From NCBI GenBank assembly GCA_017163975.1, contig JAFFSR010000281.1:1054001-1118000 (forward strand): 64,000 bases of DNA. Reading direction: 5' to 3'. The DNA is from Anastatus disparis. Its lineage: Eukaryota > Arthropoda > Insecta > Hymenoptera > Eupelmidae. This document shows positions 37,901-50,510 of the stretch, piece after piece; position 1 is the first letter of the stretch, and every line of letters starts with the position of its first letter. The notes under the pieces are model-generated. The model saw nothing but the letters and a program-made list of their open reading frames with translations. It ran no database searches and was not told the origin of the DNA. A program made the position numbers and the translations under genes.

Positions 37901-40900
37901 CAAAAGCATAGCCGCATTGCATACACCTTCTACAAAGTAGCATTTTTGTAATCGTAGGTAAAACTATAAGGAGTTATATTCTACTCGTGTTCATCCTATT
38001 TATTTTCTTTTTTTTCTGTTATTTTTCTTTGTTTTTCTCCATTTTTAGAGCTTTTTAAAGAGAGAAAAAGATCGAGTGAAGGTAACGCCTACCAAGGAAA
38101 TATATCGTAACTTGACCATAAGCGAAGATATAAATCCTTTCGCTATATTCTGTTATAACTTTTTCTTAAATCTCTTGCACAAGTACTTATTTTTCTAATG
38201 TGGAACTAAAGAATTGTATTCTAGTCAGTACAATATTATAGGATTATATAGTTAATAAATTGCGAGAATTTTTTGGAAATCCTTTATGAAATTGAGACTG
38301 TTGATCCATTGAATGAATACTTTTTGAAATATTTTAGATTAATCATTATTACATTGACCTAAAAATGTACGAGAAAATTTCCTGACAAATTTACTTATAG
38401 ATACTGAGTTTCACTGGAAGATTATCACGGACTTTGTGGTAAAAAATTACTATATTTCCTCATAATAACTTCATATAACCCGTTTTTTTAATATGTCATT
38501 ATTTTAAGTAAAAACAAATTCTCAAAAATAATTATATTCATTTGTATTTGTATGAGTTCATCAACAAGCAAATGTCGATTGTAAAAATAAAAAAAAAATT
38601 AAATAATTTTATATAGACACAATAGACATTATATTTTTATAATATTACCTCATTTCGACACAATGAATTACGTGTTCTTTCTTCTATTTTTAATCTTTTG
38701 ACTAACATTGACTCTATGTGACGTGAATTCGTGATGTGGTCTAAAAGAATATAGTGACGTCACGTCAAGCGTATATATATATATATATAGTTTTCATCTA
38801 ATTAGTAATCTCCTCGTGGAATTTTCATATGTGTGTGAATTTTTCAGATGGTAAATTACAATCTCGTAATATCCCAATTTATGCCAGGACGTTAAATGCA
38901 TCATTTAGATGAAATTATATTTTTAATTATTCTGCTTTTCTATTCTGTTACTTTTAAGTATATAATTACATTATTAAAAACGCTTTTTTTTTTAATTTTC
39001 GTTCATTTTTTAGGAGCGTACAATTAATATCATTGTGCATTTTTAGATTAGAAGATTTTTGTAAAAACCAACGCAAAAAAATAAACTTAATTAAATAAAA
39101 CTTTCTTTTACAAAGTTAATTCATAATGTTCTTTATAAAAATTAAAAATACATGGTAACGAATATTCTCATAGATTTTGTTTCAGATCTTTTTCACAAAG
39201 TACGTTAAAAATATACTATATATACATATTTGTGTAACCTCTATTTTGAAAAAATGGCAAAAAAAATTTTTTTTTTAAAAAGTGAATTTGAGCCAATTAG
39301 GTTTTTTTTCGTGTACTGTTTTTAGAAATGCAAAAACTGGTAACCTACTTTTTAAATATTTAACAAATATACTTAAAAATTTAACGATCATTATGAAGAG
39401 AACTTCAATTTATTATTATTTTGTAAATATACATACTTACCCATTTTTATTCATAAATATAATAATTATATGTATACAATATAATCTAAATTATATTAAA
39501 ATATAAAAATATGCAAAACACACATCACACAACGAACTATGCAATTTATATACATCTATAACTAAAAAATAAAAACATTCACAAAACACGCATAAATCAG
39601 CAGCAAACATTAGATTTTTAGAGCAGCAATAAAAAAAGGATTGACGATAAGCATTAATAAATTAATAATATTAAAGACAAAATTAAATAGATCTAATATA
39701 ATGTATATGTATGTGTACACATAAAATTAAAAAAGATTAAAGGGTCAAAAATAAGTAATGGATGATTCTAAGCAGAATGAATGAAGTGCTTAAACGCAAA
39801 GTCAAGAGGTTAGAAAGCACAAGAGTAAGATAGATTTACAGAGTATACGTATATATACATATATATATACATATACAAAGTTTCAGAAAACTCTTGTTTT
39901 TTAAGGTATATAAAAGCTAACCTCTCTCGACTTACTTTAGCAATGTATATGTACAAGGGGTAAAAGTAAAATTCTTCGTTTGATAAAAAGTTAAAGCAGT
40001 ACTGCAGTAGTAGTTATAATTCAACCTTTTTTTTCTCTTCCTCTACTTTGTACTTCATATTCTCTTCCTTAAACCTCCTCCTCTCCCAACTTCCCTATTA
40101 TTACCAGATGGTAATGTAAATTTGAAAAATAACATCAACTAAAGTGCTGAGCAAATTTTTCTCATCTCGCGAGGTTTTACTTGAGAGTGCTTAGACTTAC
40201 TTTTTCACAAGTCTAAGGTTCACTTTTAAAGGACTCTTTTTCTTGTTTTTTAGATTTTTTGTTTAAAAGCACTCACAGTTCATAATTCTATTTTTTTTTT
40301 TTTTAGTTTTATTGTTACGTTCTTTTTCTCTTGACAGAGGCGACAATGAGGGAAGTAAGTTTATTATATCATGTGTTGTAAACGAGTAGCATATTGTCGT
40401 TTATCATGGCTTGCAGCAGCGATGACAAAAGTGAAAAATATTATACACTAGATGCATCAAATGTGCGTTGGAATTAGAGAAAAATTAACCACATCCAAGG
40501 GATCAAGCACTAAATATGGAAAGAAATGTGAAAGTTGTTTGTTGTACGTTTGTTAGTCTTTGATAAAAATATATAATTAAATTTTAGAAATTGCAAAAAT
40601 GTATTTAATTACAATACAATAATTTTGAAAATTGTAATTTACGGCAAGTATTTCCAGAAATGAAAAATTTGTTTTTTCAATTTTAAACAACCAATTTTGA
40701 AAAATTATATACGGAATCTATGTGACATTCCAAAAGAAATATTAATTATCTGATTAAGATTAAAAATTGAATTACGAAACAAGTATTTATGTCATACATA
40801 CAATTATAACATAAAACTAGTTCTTCCGTATTTATCGTATAATAACACAATCTTTATTAAAACATTTAGACTAATGAAAATTGCAAAAGGATGCAAACAA

Positions 40901-43900
40901 TTTTATCTTTAATTACTCCATTATTATTATCATTATTATTATAACTCCCATAGTACTTCGTGTACCTTGTTTCAGCTTAATTAGAATGAACATTACAAGC
41001 TCAAAGATGGTAACAGACGTTCACATTCCTTTGAAGCTTTTTACATAAAAGTAGGCAAAAAGACAAAACGCAAATGAAGTATATAAACTACAAAAAATGA
41101 AGATTTATTTACAGATGTACATTATTTAATTAACAGTATAAAAAAATATAAAATTTTAAGACAACAACAACAAAGTAGCGATATTATAAACCAATTAAAA
41201 AGAATAATTGGTGATTGGGCTGAACACTAATTTTATAAAAATAAATAACAAAAAAAACAAAAATTTGCACTATTCAGAGCAGGTGTGTTTTTATTGTCCT
41301 ACGAACCATTATGGAGAGCGAAATGGAAAGTTTCGTTGCTATCGTCTGTGCAAACATATGAGCCTTCGTGTCGTTCCAATGCGGTTGTTGATACAAGTAC
41401 ACTGTATTTATATCCATCTTGTGTTTTTATTGGTTCAACGTGCATAATACCACTGGCCAAATCTTCGTCCAATGAATTTCCATTACGTTTCCACGATACC
41501 GATGAATTAGATGGTATTTCGCTACATGTGATATTCCATGGCTGACCCTCCTTTACAGATGTATCCCCAATGTACTTCACTTCAATTGATACAGCAGATA
41601 AAAAAAGAGAAGGACACACAACAAAGTTTTTTGTGTTTACAACATTTTTTTAGTTTTACGCTCATATTTTTTCAAAAATTAATGGAACAAAAGGATGTTT
41701 TTAAAAACCCTAATACTTTTGGAATACTTTGGAATTGAAGTTTGGGAATCATAAGACTTTGCTTGCACAAATGTGATCAAGTATAATTTCAAACGACATC
41801 AATGATTTTATTAAATAGGAAAGATAATGCTTAAATTTTGTATACTTTGTAATATAAATTTTGTAGCGAATAGTACATTTCGCAACGGGTGTGCAAAGGA
41901 TTTATTTACGAAACAAGAAGTTTACAGCCTGAACCGAATGCAAGGACTGTAATGACTTTCGTAAAAAAACCTTTACATAGCAGTTGCGAATTGTATTTTA
42001 TACCACGAGAGTCAAATAATCATATTAAAGTTATGATTTTGAGGTTAGAGTGATATAAAATAATAATCCAAGCGTTTCAAGATTTGTTCCAATGGGACTT
42101 AATTTTTAAGATATTCATCTTAAAAGTCATGACTCATTAGTAGAAATCTTGAGACACATACAAAACATATATTACAAGTTAGAAAAAATCCGAATTTTGC
42201 AGAGTTGATGTTCTCATATGAGTGGTACTGTAATGCTTTTATGCTAAATATTGCATACCCAACTAGGATTACAATTTGCATTATTTTATCTCACTTCCTT
42301 TATATTTTATACAAGCATTGTCTTTATTGAATTATAGCAATTTCATTTGTAATTTTAATGCAGTTAAAAATATTTCAAAATCAGAATATAAAATAGAGTT
42401 CATATCAAAGTAAAAAATTTAAATTTAATACTGGTGTTATAAAAGGATTTGTCTTACAAAGATGAAAGCATAAGAATAATATTACTGGCATAAAATTATC
42501 CATATTCAAACATCCTCATGAAATTTTTATAATCCAAATACTTATATTAGGACATTTATAAAGACGCTTCCTGCATCTAAGAGTTAATAAAAACTAGTCA
42601 AAAAATAATTTTGAATTAATTTTCAACTGCACAAAAAAGGGGAAGTAAAATCTACATATTAAAGTTTTTTTTCAGGAAGTTAAGATCATTAAGAATTTTT
42701 CAAAGAGAAAAGAAAAAGAATTTTTGCAAGTAATAGTGGTTTGAAATAAAAAAAAGAGTATATAGGAATACTTGAAAACATTCCAAGAGCGATATTTTAG
42801 ACGCCACTACTATTTTCTACTATTTCGTGCAAAGGCAGAGAAAAAAAATAAAATAAAATTATCTATTGCAGAAAAATACGAGTGCGTAAAGTTTTTATAT
42901 ATTCGCTTTTAGATTAATGCTCCCAAGAGAGGGCGAATTAACAATTAAAAGCATTTTATTATGTGTCATTATAATTTCATTGTTTTTTTTTTAATCAAAA
43001 GCCAATCAAATATAATCATGAAAATTAAAATATTAAAAAGCTAACTTCTTCTACAATTGCAATCAGCATTCAGTCTTTTTTCATTCATAATAATAAATAA
43101 AGATAAATAAAAATCTTTGGTGGAAAATTAATCATAATCTTGTCAGAATATGCTAAATTTATATGTTAATCTACCATAACTGAGCAGATAATGGTTAATT
43201 TTTTATCAGGAATATAATAATACCTATTTAAATTTTTGTATCATATACCAATCAAAAACCACGCACACAATAAACATTTTTTTCCTTATTTTTTAAATAA
43301 GTACACATATCTCAATTAGAATCAATATAAACATCAAAATTCAAATAAAAAAGATCCCCACATCAGTACATACTATAAAAAATAAAACAAATTTAAAACC
43401 ACTAAAGAAAAGACATTGGAAATTTCCCTAAAACTTGTTTTGAAACGAATAAGCTTGCAAGCTCAAGAAGAATCGCGTATAGAGTACGTAATGAAAGAAA
43501 AGTCAATATATACTCGGGTACCGCACCTTTGAACTAGATCGAATCGACGTTTTTCATTCGTCTACTATACCTTATTGTAAATACAGTCAGCATACGTACA
43601 TGTGTCTAAAAATTATTCGCTTTTACATAAACAAATGTTGAACTTCAATTTTCTTCTTTTTTCTTTAATTTTTTATGTGTGCACAAGCGTATTTAAATTT
43701 GTATAATTACTTGGCAAACAATTGACTGATGTGCTAATTTTGGATGAAAGATGGTATACCGTTAATTTGCTCGTATAAATTAATGCTGTCTTAGGTTATG
43801 ACTTTATTATCGATAACACATGTTGGAAAAGTTGTGAAATTGAAGAACTTTTTTGAAGAAGAAATAGAAAAAAGATAAGCACGTGGCGGTGGTAAAAAAT

Positions 43901-46900
43901 AGTCGAAGATATTTTTGGCTTTATGTTAAGCTCTTTTAAGCTAAATGGACTACCAGTATATTTTCTGTTGAAGAACGACGTTAATCTTGAAATTCTTCTT
44001 ATATTCAGTAGGTCAATTTTTTTTAAATATAACAAAATGAAATTCAGAGTTTTTGAAGTTATGAAAATTTATTGTTAATTTTTTGTTGATACTTGAAATA
44101 ATCAGAAGAGTATTACTAATATACTGAAAATCAATTAACTTAAATGGGACATAGACCTGAATTATCAAATGTTTGAATCTGCAGCCAATTTTGATTTAAA
44201 AAGCTATATAAATGTTTTCAATTTTGATACCAAAAATACTTTTATAAACGGAGAGAAAAATCCATCTAAAATTATAACTAACTTTTTGATATTATATACT
44301 TTTATAATGAGTCCTTAATTTTTCAGATCATATAAAATCAAACCTCTCACTGGAATATAATTAGTTTTATTCACATTCCTTCATTTTATTTTATTAATTT
44401 ATAAAAATAAAAATATATTAATTTTATTAAAATAAAATTAAAATATAAATATCGTTTTTAAAATAATAATGGAAAATTTTATTAATCGTTTAAAATAACC
44501 TCCAATCCGATCCAACTCAAATAACCCATATATTAACAAAAGTGATTCTTTAATGTTAATTAACTTCAGAAAAACCTTGATTCTTAATTAATCATTAGCA
44601 CATTTAACTCTACAACTATCATATTCAAATATATGATCACTCACATTTTATTAGATTTTTAGCACTATGAAGGTTGAAAAACGTTTCATATTAGTTCAAA
44701 TAATGGCCATAAAACATTCCCATTTTCTGCTCTCCTTTAAAGAAATGGCCATAAAATGGTAGAAAAGCGTTTCATTTTCACCAGGGTTTTTTAAATAAAA
44801 AAACTTCAAAAGAAATGATTAATCTCTTCTTATTACCTACATTTTTATACTTTAAAAAATATCATTTTTCATATGATTTTTGTAAATAAAATTAGATAAA
44901 ATTTAAAATATGAAAGTTATTCTCTTCAAAGTTATCTTGTTAAAGATTTAATTTATTATTTTTTTGCTAAAAAATTTTAAAAATACGGTAAGACTAATTA
45001 ATCGTGAAGACTAAAATATTAAATTAAATGCATGTTACAAAAATTTAAGTATCATTAGTCATTTCTTAAAACTCATTCAGATTAATGGATTTTCTCATTG
45101 CAGTTTTTAATTAATATTAATATACATTAAAAAATTCAACTAAAACAATCATAGAAATAAATAAATCTTCTATTTTATAAAATTAAATACCAATTAGAAA
45201 AAATTAATATACAATTAGTTATTTGCAGTGTAAATTTTAAATATTAATTACATATTTTAAAGTTTGAAACATGAATTTAAATTTTTAATCTACAAAATAC
45301 TGTGAAATTACGAAATTAATCAAATTTTAACAAGATAGATTTTTTAATACAAAGTAATTATTAAACTTAGTTACATCAGCTCTTTAATTAGTATTCCTGA
45401 TATCAAATAATTGAATTTTTGATGAAAATTGAATTCTATTCCAAAATTTAATTAATTTTCTTTTAAAATAACGCAAACGAAGAAAAAGCTGCCTTTATCA
45501 CCGTTAACGTTCCAAAATAAAATGTAACCCGTTTTTTTTTTATATTTTCACTAGAACAAAAGTGGAGCAACAAAAAAACGTAAAAGAAGAACGAAGAGCA
45601 GTAGTACCAGAATGAAAGAATTTTTTGAACGAAGTACTAATTCATCTTGATGGTATACTGGTATTTAACAACAACAATACAACAATTGAAAAGATAAATA
45701 AAAAGTTTACTTGAAAAATTCAATATATTAAAAACATAAATAAGCAATCTATTCCCTATACCAAGATCAACGATTAATCAAACCAATTTTTTCTAAACAA
45801 GGAAGCTAACAATTTAATTACCAAAGTGGCAATGGCCAGGCAAGTGTCTTTTAAACTCAAAAATTTAAAATAAAACCTTTTATATAGTTATATTGCAATG
45901 GATGACGCATAAAAATGAATGACGCAGTCTCGATCGTTTGTCTCGGGCAAGTATACAAGAAAAAACGAGGCAAAAGCAAACAAACTCTGTATATATCCTA
46001 TATATGACTAAATCGACGCATTTATCTCGCGTACCAGCTGCAGCCACTGATACATCGGTGCGTGCGTATACAAATTGTGTACATGTAATTTATAATTGAA
46101 TATTTCCTTTGTTAATTGAAAATTAAAATAAATTTTTAATGCTGTACTCTAATCGTTAAGACTTAATGGAATGCGACAAGATTTCAAAAGTAACGTTTTA
46201 GCCTACAAGATTAGATAAAATTTCTAAAGTACTGGATAAAAATGTTCTTATCGAATTTTAGTGCAAGTCTAATGAAATTCTTCGTACCTACAAAATTGTA
46301 ATCAATGAAAATTTTCTGAAATATAATCAACTAATTTACGATACGCATTGTAAGCCCATATGTTTAATAGTAAACAACGTATATATTTAATGGCGTTTTA
46401 GAGACTTGATAAGGTAAATTTAATCACTTTGCCAAAGTGAAAGTTATCTGGTAAACAATAGATTGCACATAGTTTACTAAATGTATATGCAAGTTAACGT
46501 ATATTTACCATGTCTGTGTGTATTTATAACGAAAATTAATAGACAACTTCAATCCATAAAACAAAGTTATCTTCAATATTAAATTAACTTAAAACGTCGA
46601 TAGAAAATTTATTTAATTTTATAATGAAAATATAAAATACTTTGCGTAATATAATCTAAAGCAATTAGATGTTTATCAGCTGATTAAAATTGATAAATGA
46701 AAATATATATGTGAATCTACGATAAATCAATCAGTTAAAAAACAAATAAAACAATTCATATAAATTATTTTCTTCTCGCTTTGATATCACATGACACAGA
46801 TAATTTTTACTCGGCTTTATATTGCCGATAATGATAACATGTATCATTATACTTGTAATCGTTGAACTTAAGTTAATAGTTAAATTTTATGCTGTTCTTT

Positions 46901-49900
46901 TAATCTTGATTTTCCATCTTTTATCATATTTATTTAGAAAAAACATTGTTAAATATACTTTCTTATTTTCTTGAAATAAAGACTGCTTAATTAATGAAAA
47001 ATACGTTTACAATTATCTTTTATTTATTTATGGAAAATTCCATTTAATGCATCATCGCTCATAAGAAATGTGCTTTTTTCAAATTTCTTTTAAACATACT
47101 TAATTTGGACGAATAAAATAACGAAATAAAAAGCCAAAAAAAAGAACTTCATTTTAATGGAAGGAATCTAGCAGAAAAATCAAAGGAATTGGCCTATTTA
47201 TTTTCCCAAAACCTCGTGTTTTATACGTTCTAGACATCGATGACGCATAGTCTCGCATAAAGTTAACGTAGCAAATAAAACAGACGAGAAGAAAAAAAAA
47301 ATCTAGGCGTTGCTCGTGTAGAAGAAAAATCGATTTTCTCGTAAAAAGGAATTTTTCTCTATTCTTAACCAAATACATACACGTGTATATACAAAATGCG
47401 TAGATAAGAATATTAGGCTAAAAGCAAAGATTTTTCGTTTATCCCAAAGTCAGCAGTGTTTGTTTGCCTTGTGGGAATTTTGCTCTCTGTGTTTTAAGAG
47501 ATGGGGAATGAGTTGAGTTTTTGGATATATAGAGGTGGCTGCTGAAGTTGTTACTGTTGAAACACGCCTTCCATTTAAAGTCTCTTGAGATGAACAGAAT
47601 GAACCATAATCTATATAAATATCTTTATGTATGCGAATGGGCTTAATAGCCAAAGTGATATTAAAGAGTATTATAATGAAACTTATGAAACAAGCATTTT
47701 TGACGAATTTCATTAAAACTTAAAAAGATAAGATTTTGCTTTGATAAAGAAAAAATTTTTATCATTTTTCAATTTCCTTATTAAGTCAATTTAGAAGATT
47801 TATTCATTGAATTTACGAGATAGAAATACTGACAAACAAGTTTCAGAAGAGAAAAAATCAATATTTTTATTTACTAAAACACAAAACAGGAAAAATAGCA
47901 CCAAAGAAAAAGATTAATCTCTATTTTTCCAATACATTTATCACGAAAACGACGACAGATAAACTTATTTTCAAAATTAAGATTACACCAACAAAGCTAG
48001 CCTTGTAAAATAATAAAAATGACATTTTTCAAAAGAAAAATGAAATTTTTTAATTTATCATTTTGTAATAATCCAATGCTGCCAGTAAAAAATGCGAACA
48101 GAAACAAAAGGAACATCCCAACCAGAAAAATTTATTTTAAAACGATTCAGTAACAGTCTGATTATGTTAGAAAATATTTCATTGTATGTCTAAACATACA
48201 TTGCAACACAATACATTTTTCAATTGTATACAAACATGTTTAAAGACCGTACAGTTTACGACATCACCAGAGTAACGTGTATGGTACTTTTAATTAAAAA
48301 AAAAAGTCTCTATGCAATAAGGAAAAAGAAATCCGATATCCAATAAATTCTTCAGTAAAATTAAACGTAAAACAATAAGCCGAGATATTTAAAATTGAGC
48401 AATTTGTGTTAAATAAAATCGTTAGTCAAATTATATATAGACACATTATTTTTTTAATAATTTTCGAATAAAAGTTGGCCAGCCAGTCAGTCAGTCGTTC
48501 GACGCATGCGTGCAAATTTATAAGTAGATATATGCATGAGTGTATGTGCGCGCGCGCTGACTACTACTCCGCTTTTTCTCACACGCGAATCATTGAAATT
48601 TTATTCGCTCAAAGCGCCAACGAACATTACATACTATCGCATACATGTTTACTTTAGATTCACACACATACGAAAATACATTCACGTACACACGCACGCA
48701 AACTTTAATATACATGTATAAAAAGTCTTTTCCCTTCGTTTTGTTCCCTAAAATACACTTCTCTCTGTCAAGGACACGAGTCGTCGGTTGAATCTTTTTA
48801 AGATCGATTTTTATTCTTTTCCTTCTTTATTTTTCCCTTTTTTTTATTCATTTTCAATCATCTTATTCATTCTTCTGAGTATTTAGATAATGTTATGTTA
48901 ACTGATTTATCAATTCAATGAATAATGTATCGGAGTACATAGAATGAGGGAAAAAAAACGAGGAATTTCAACAAACAAAATGTACACAATTTCAAAATCG
49001 TTCTTAATTGATAAAAAAATCAGTTAATTGATTTTTCGATTGATAAGATAATAGAACATGAAATAAATAATACTCGTCACTTGGATAAATGTGTAGCGAG
49101 TATATCTTGATGTTTTATCACTGAAATCTCGACTTCTTGATTCTACGTAACGCAGATTATGAAAAACATTATTTCGGAGCAAACGTTAGTTTTCAAGCTG
49201 AATTTTCATTAAAAATATTGGAAATTTTCTAAAATAGTGTCACAGAAAATATTATTGAAACTTTCAATTGTTTACTCCAATAAATATTTCCTAACTATGA
49301 AAAAATAATCAATTTTACCACGATATACAGAATCCAGAAACATTTACATAACTCTGGCAAAATGAGAAACGAGAGATAATAAAACCAGCTTAACCAGTTT
49401 ATTAAAGTTAAAAAAATATGATCTCACTAATTTCAACAATGCCAAATAACGGCAGTCTCGAATCGTTCCTTTTTTTTCTATTTTAGCAAAAATATCTAAC
49501 AATCAATCGAAGCAAAGAACCTTGGAGTCGCAAAAAAAAATCTATAAAATGCAACGATGCACTAATGTGCTCTCTTTCTCTATCGCACACGACATGAAAG
49601 GATGAAAAAAATCCAATTATACATATGGAAAAACCCAAACACACATACACACAACACCCACGCATACACACGAGAAACAACCAAACATTATACACATATA
49701 CTTATAACATATATATATATATATATATATCTTTTTTTTATTTATATGAACAGAACTAAAACTTAAAAAAAAAATATTAAAGGAGAAAATGTAGTGTTTC
49801 CTCTTGGACTTAATTGTTGTTAATGAGGATTCTGAAAAAGACTCACCTGAATGTACCTCGGCGATGTTGCTCGCTAAATATAGCAAGCCAAGCATCACGA

Positions 49901-49940
49901 AGGTAATGGCCTGTTGTTGGTGTCTACGTTTATTCTCCAT
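18464..49940 (-). CDS. Bsg: Basigin (CD147/neuroplastin family), Ig-superfamily single-pass protein
   Basis: Core exons (minus strand): 49847-49940 (start codon, signal peptide), 20757-20984 (Ig), 19914-20361 (Ig, transmembrane, tail) and 18464-18509 (last residues and stop). Phases match at every join and the sum is 816 bases, 271 residues. The membrane segment [20 protein letters not shown] with its buried Glu, followed by [20 protein letters not shown], is the family hallmark. Basigins chaperone monocarboxylate transporters to the plasma membrane and act in cell adhesion and signalling. An optional Ig cassette (41307-41579) gives 362 residues. The first intron spans about 29 kb without the cassette. 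Identification is very secure. Confidence 0.95.
19193..19319 (-). CDS. Candidate alternative last exon of basigin
   Basis: In the intron between the transmembrane exon and the usual last exon, a minus-strand acceptor (CATTGCAG, 19327-19320) is followed by a frame that joins in phase. It completes the split Thr codon and reads [16 protein letters not shown], then [15 protein letters not shown], then PHSSHILLL and TAG. The isoform would have 298 residues and replace the usual 15-residue ending by 42. The segment is more GC-rich than the surrounding intron. The evidence is only frame, acceptor and composition. Confidence 0.3.
19914..20361 (-). CDS. Bsg: Basigin exon: membrane-proximal Ig domain, transmembrane helix, tail
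   Basis: Starts [19 protein letters not shown] and shows Ig landmarks: Cys in TATCAVK, Trp in IIWVINGK, and D..NITC for the second Cys. Possible N-glycosylation sites are NYT, NIT and NAT. The helix and acidic tail follow ([35 protein letters not shown]). The donor GTAAGT splits a Thr codon. The exon is bounded by AACAG at 20364-20362. Confidence 0.95.
20757..20984 (-). CDS. Bsg: Basigin exon: Ig domain present in all forms
   Basis: After CAACAG, the exon encodes [20 protein letters not shown], then [14 protein letters not shown] and [18 protein letters not shown]. The Cys, Trp and YxC of an Ig fold are all present, with candidate N-glycans at NQS, NES, NGS, NLT, NYS and NNT. Exon phase is 1 at both ends, so it accepts either the signal-peptide exon or the cassette exon upstream. 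Confidence 0.93.
23082..23281 (+). mobile_element. tRNA-derived SINE, copy 1
   Basis: The head is tRNA-like, with an A box TGGCTCAACTGG at 23093-23104 and a B box within GAGTTTGAATCCC at 23137-23149, the usual spacing for RNA polymerase III. The acceptor arms do not pair and the anticodon stem is imperfect, so this is not a working tRNA gene. A tRNA-unrelated body follows, containing GGCTAATTAGCATC, and it ends in an A-rich tail (23259-23281). A second, opposite-strand copy at 60680-60878 shares the head, the body motif and the 3' part. Confidence 0.8.
25879..25914. repeat. (TA)18 microsatellite
   Basis: Uninterrupted TA dinucleotides inside the basigin intron, next to pyrimidine-rich sequence. 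Confidence 0.95.
28200..28222. repeat. (GA)n microsatellite
   Basis: Eleven uninterrupted AG dinucleotides within a purine-rich region of the basigin intron. GA repeats are binding sites for GAGA-type factors in insects, but here they may be plain low complexity. Confidence 0.9.
28885..29180. repeat. Large inverted repeat (foldback) in the basigin intron
   Basis: The arm 28906-29018 (starting GGCAAAAATAAAGAGATGG) pairs with 29048-29158 (ending CCATCTCTTTATTTCTGCC). Both include ATGGTTTCGAT, ATATTTTCT and AAGAAAAGTTGGAATAACTT on matching strands. The loop is only about 30 bases. Arms are diverged by small substitutions and indels, and similarity fades out to about 28885 and 29180. It could be a foldback transposon relic or, if transcribed with the intron, a long hairpin RNA. 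Confidence 0.75.
30821..31123 (-). CDS. Candidate nested intronless gene, 100-residue membrane protein
   Basis: Single open frame with an ATG in acceptable context (CACAAATGG). It starts [20 protein letters not shown], has a hydrophobic core ([28 protein letters not shown]) that would make one or two membrane helices, and ends RSSMFAIEY. Codon use and amino-acid variety are better than in the surrounding chance frames. It lies in the basigin intron on the same strand. I do not recognise it. It could be a chance frame or a receptor-gene remnant. Confidence 0.3.
   Translation of the reverse strand: MVCEHLSYQCKPGNIYSNLDNFIPKENYGVQQKTKLKTIFFFSLFTVVPLYYGIQYIDFAFVSLTCVYALDKLTPALVAERTDVYTCLKFLRSSMFAIEY
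41307..41579 (-). CDS. Bsg: Basigin cassette exon: extra N-terminal Ig domain
   Basis: The exon encodes [19 protein letters not shown], then [14 protein letters not shown] and [21 protein letters not shown], a complete Ig domain with both cysteines and the Trp. It is 273 bases, phase-symmetric, and joins in frame to the signal-peptide exon upstream (making HSVKYI) and to 20984 downstream (making NDVDIRV). The donor that keeps the frame is ATG/GTTCGT, weak against consensus. The only nearby stronger GT (TTC/GTAGGA) would shift the frame into a stop. This suggests a regulated exon, as with the extra Ig domain of vertebrate long basigin. Confidence 0.8.
41580..49846 (-). other. Basigin intron between signal-peptide exon and cassette exon
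   Basis: About 8.3 kb of AT-rich intron. Apart from one small ORF with a signal-peptide-like start (47450-47713), I see nothing coding. At 44690-44790, two near copies of GAAAARCGTTTCAT and ATGGCCATAAAA suggest a short local duplication. Confidence 0.7.
47450..47713 (-). CDS. Candidate small secreted peptide (87 residues), nested
   Basis: The frame begins [20 protein letters not shown] with LAIKP after it, which is a textbook n-region, hydrophobic core and cleavage zone. The rest is polar ([19 protein letters not shown], then a Ser/Thr-rich part and [13 protein letters not shown]) with two cysteines in the predicted mature part. The ATG context is weak. AT-rich DNA often yields hydrophobic starts by chance, so this needs transcript support. 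I do not recognise a family. Confidence 0.22.
   Translation of the reverse strand: MKFVKNACFISFIIILFNITLAIKPIRIHKDIYIDYGSFCSSQETLNGRRVSTVTTSAATSIYPKTQLIPHLLKHREQNSHKANKHC
49847..49940 (-). CDS. Bsg: Basigin first coding exon (signal peptide)
   Basis: [20 protein letters not shown], then [11 protein letters not shown] before the donor CAG/GTGAGT. A basic n-region and hydrophobic core form a signal peptide. The last base begins the codon shared with either the cassette exon (Val) or the constitutive Ig exon (Asp). The start is the first ATG of the exon in this frame. Confidence 0.9.
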
Positions 49941-50510
49941 CTCGATGGCGTTAAGTCGAAGCTTAATGCCTCGGCTATCGTCGTCGTGATGATTATTGGA
50001 AATTTCTTTAACCGTTGGGCAATACCAAAAGAGCCTCGGTGAAGAATAAATACAAAGTTTAAGGAAAAAACACTATACACACTTTTTCTTTTTAAAGGCC
50101 GTCGTCGAACTTATTTATTCTTTCAATGTTCCGTTCTTTTTTTCTACTATTTTAACATTGACGTACTACGTATACCCGGGGAATCGAGCTAAACTTGTAA
50201 TAATATAAAAAAGAAAGCCAACTAGCCAGGCAAATGGACCTGCCCCTTTTTTTCTAACCTCAATCTTTTCTTGGTTAAAAAAAAAGAACTCTATAGCTTC
50301 TCAACTCAGCTGACTAACATTCACTGATAAATAAAATTCACAAATTGATAAAAAAGAACAAGGAATTAATAAATAAAAAAATCTCTATATACAACTAAAA
50401 GACACGACGTACAACACGACGTTCCATACCAGAGACCAGAGGAACTACACACAAGTTCTTTATAACACCAACCAATACACCCTAAGAATCTACATTCACG
50501 CACACCAACT
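49941..50510 (-). other. Basigin 5' untranslated region (inferred)
   Basis: If transcription starts at the initiator at 50510, the leader is about 570 bases, unspliced. It includes CGTCGTCGTG-rich DNA just before the ATG. A longer, spliced leader starting from the GC-rich region at about 51.1 kb is equally possible. Confidence 0.4.

Larger units (their letters stand above)
20985..41306 (-). other. Basigin long intron (3' part)
   Basis: About 20 kb with no further conventional exon that I can support. It contains a SINE (23082-23281), a (TA)18 tract (25879-25914), many GA/CT tracts at about 25.8-28.6 kb and 32.8-33.5 kb, a large foldback (about 28885-29180), a 100-codon ORF (30821-31123), and a GC-richer island around 34.9-35.3 kb that could be regulatory or a distal promoter. 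Confidence 0.7.

Noticed and set aside
41208..41545. Plus-strand frames over the basigin cassette
   Set aside because: Antisense shadows of a clear Ig exon on the minus strand.
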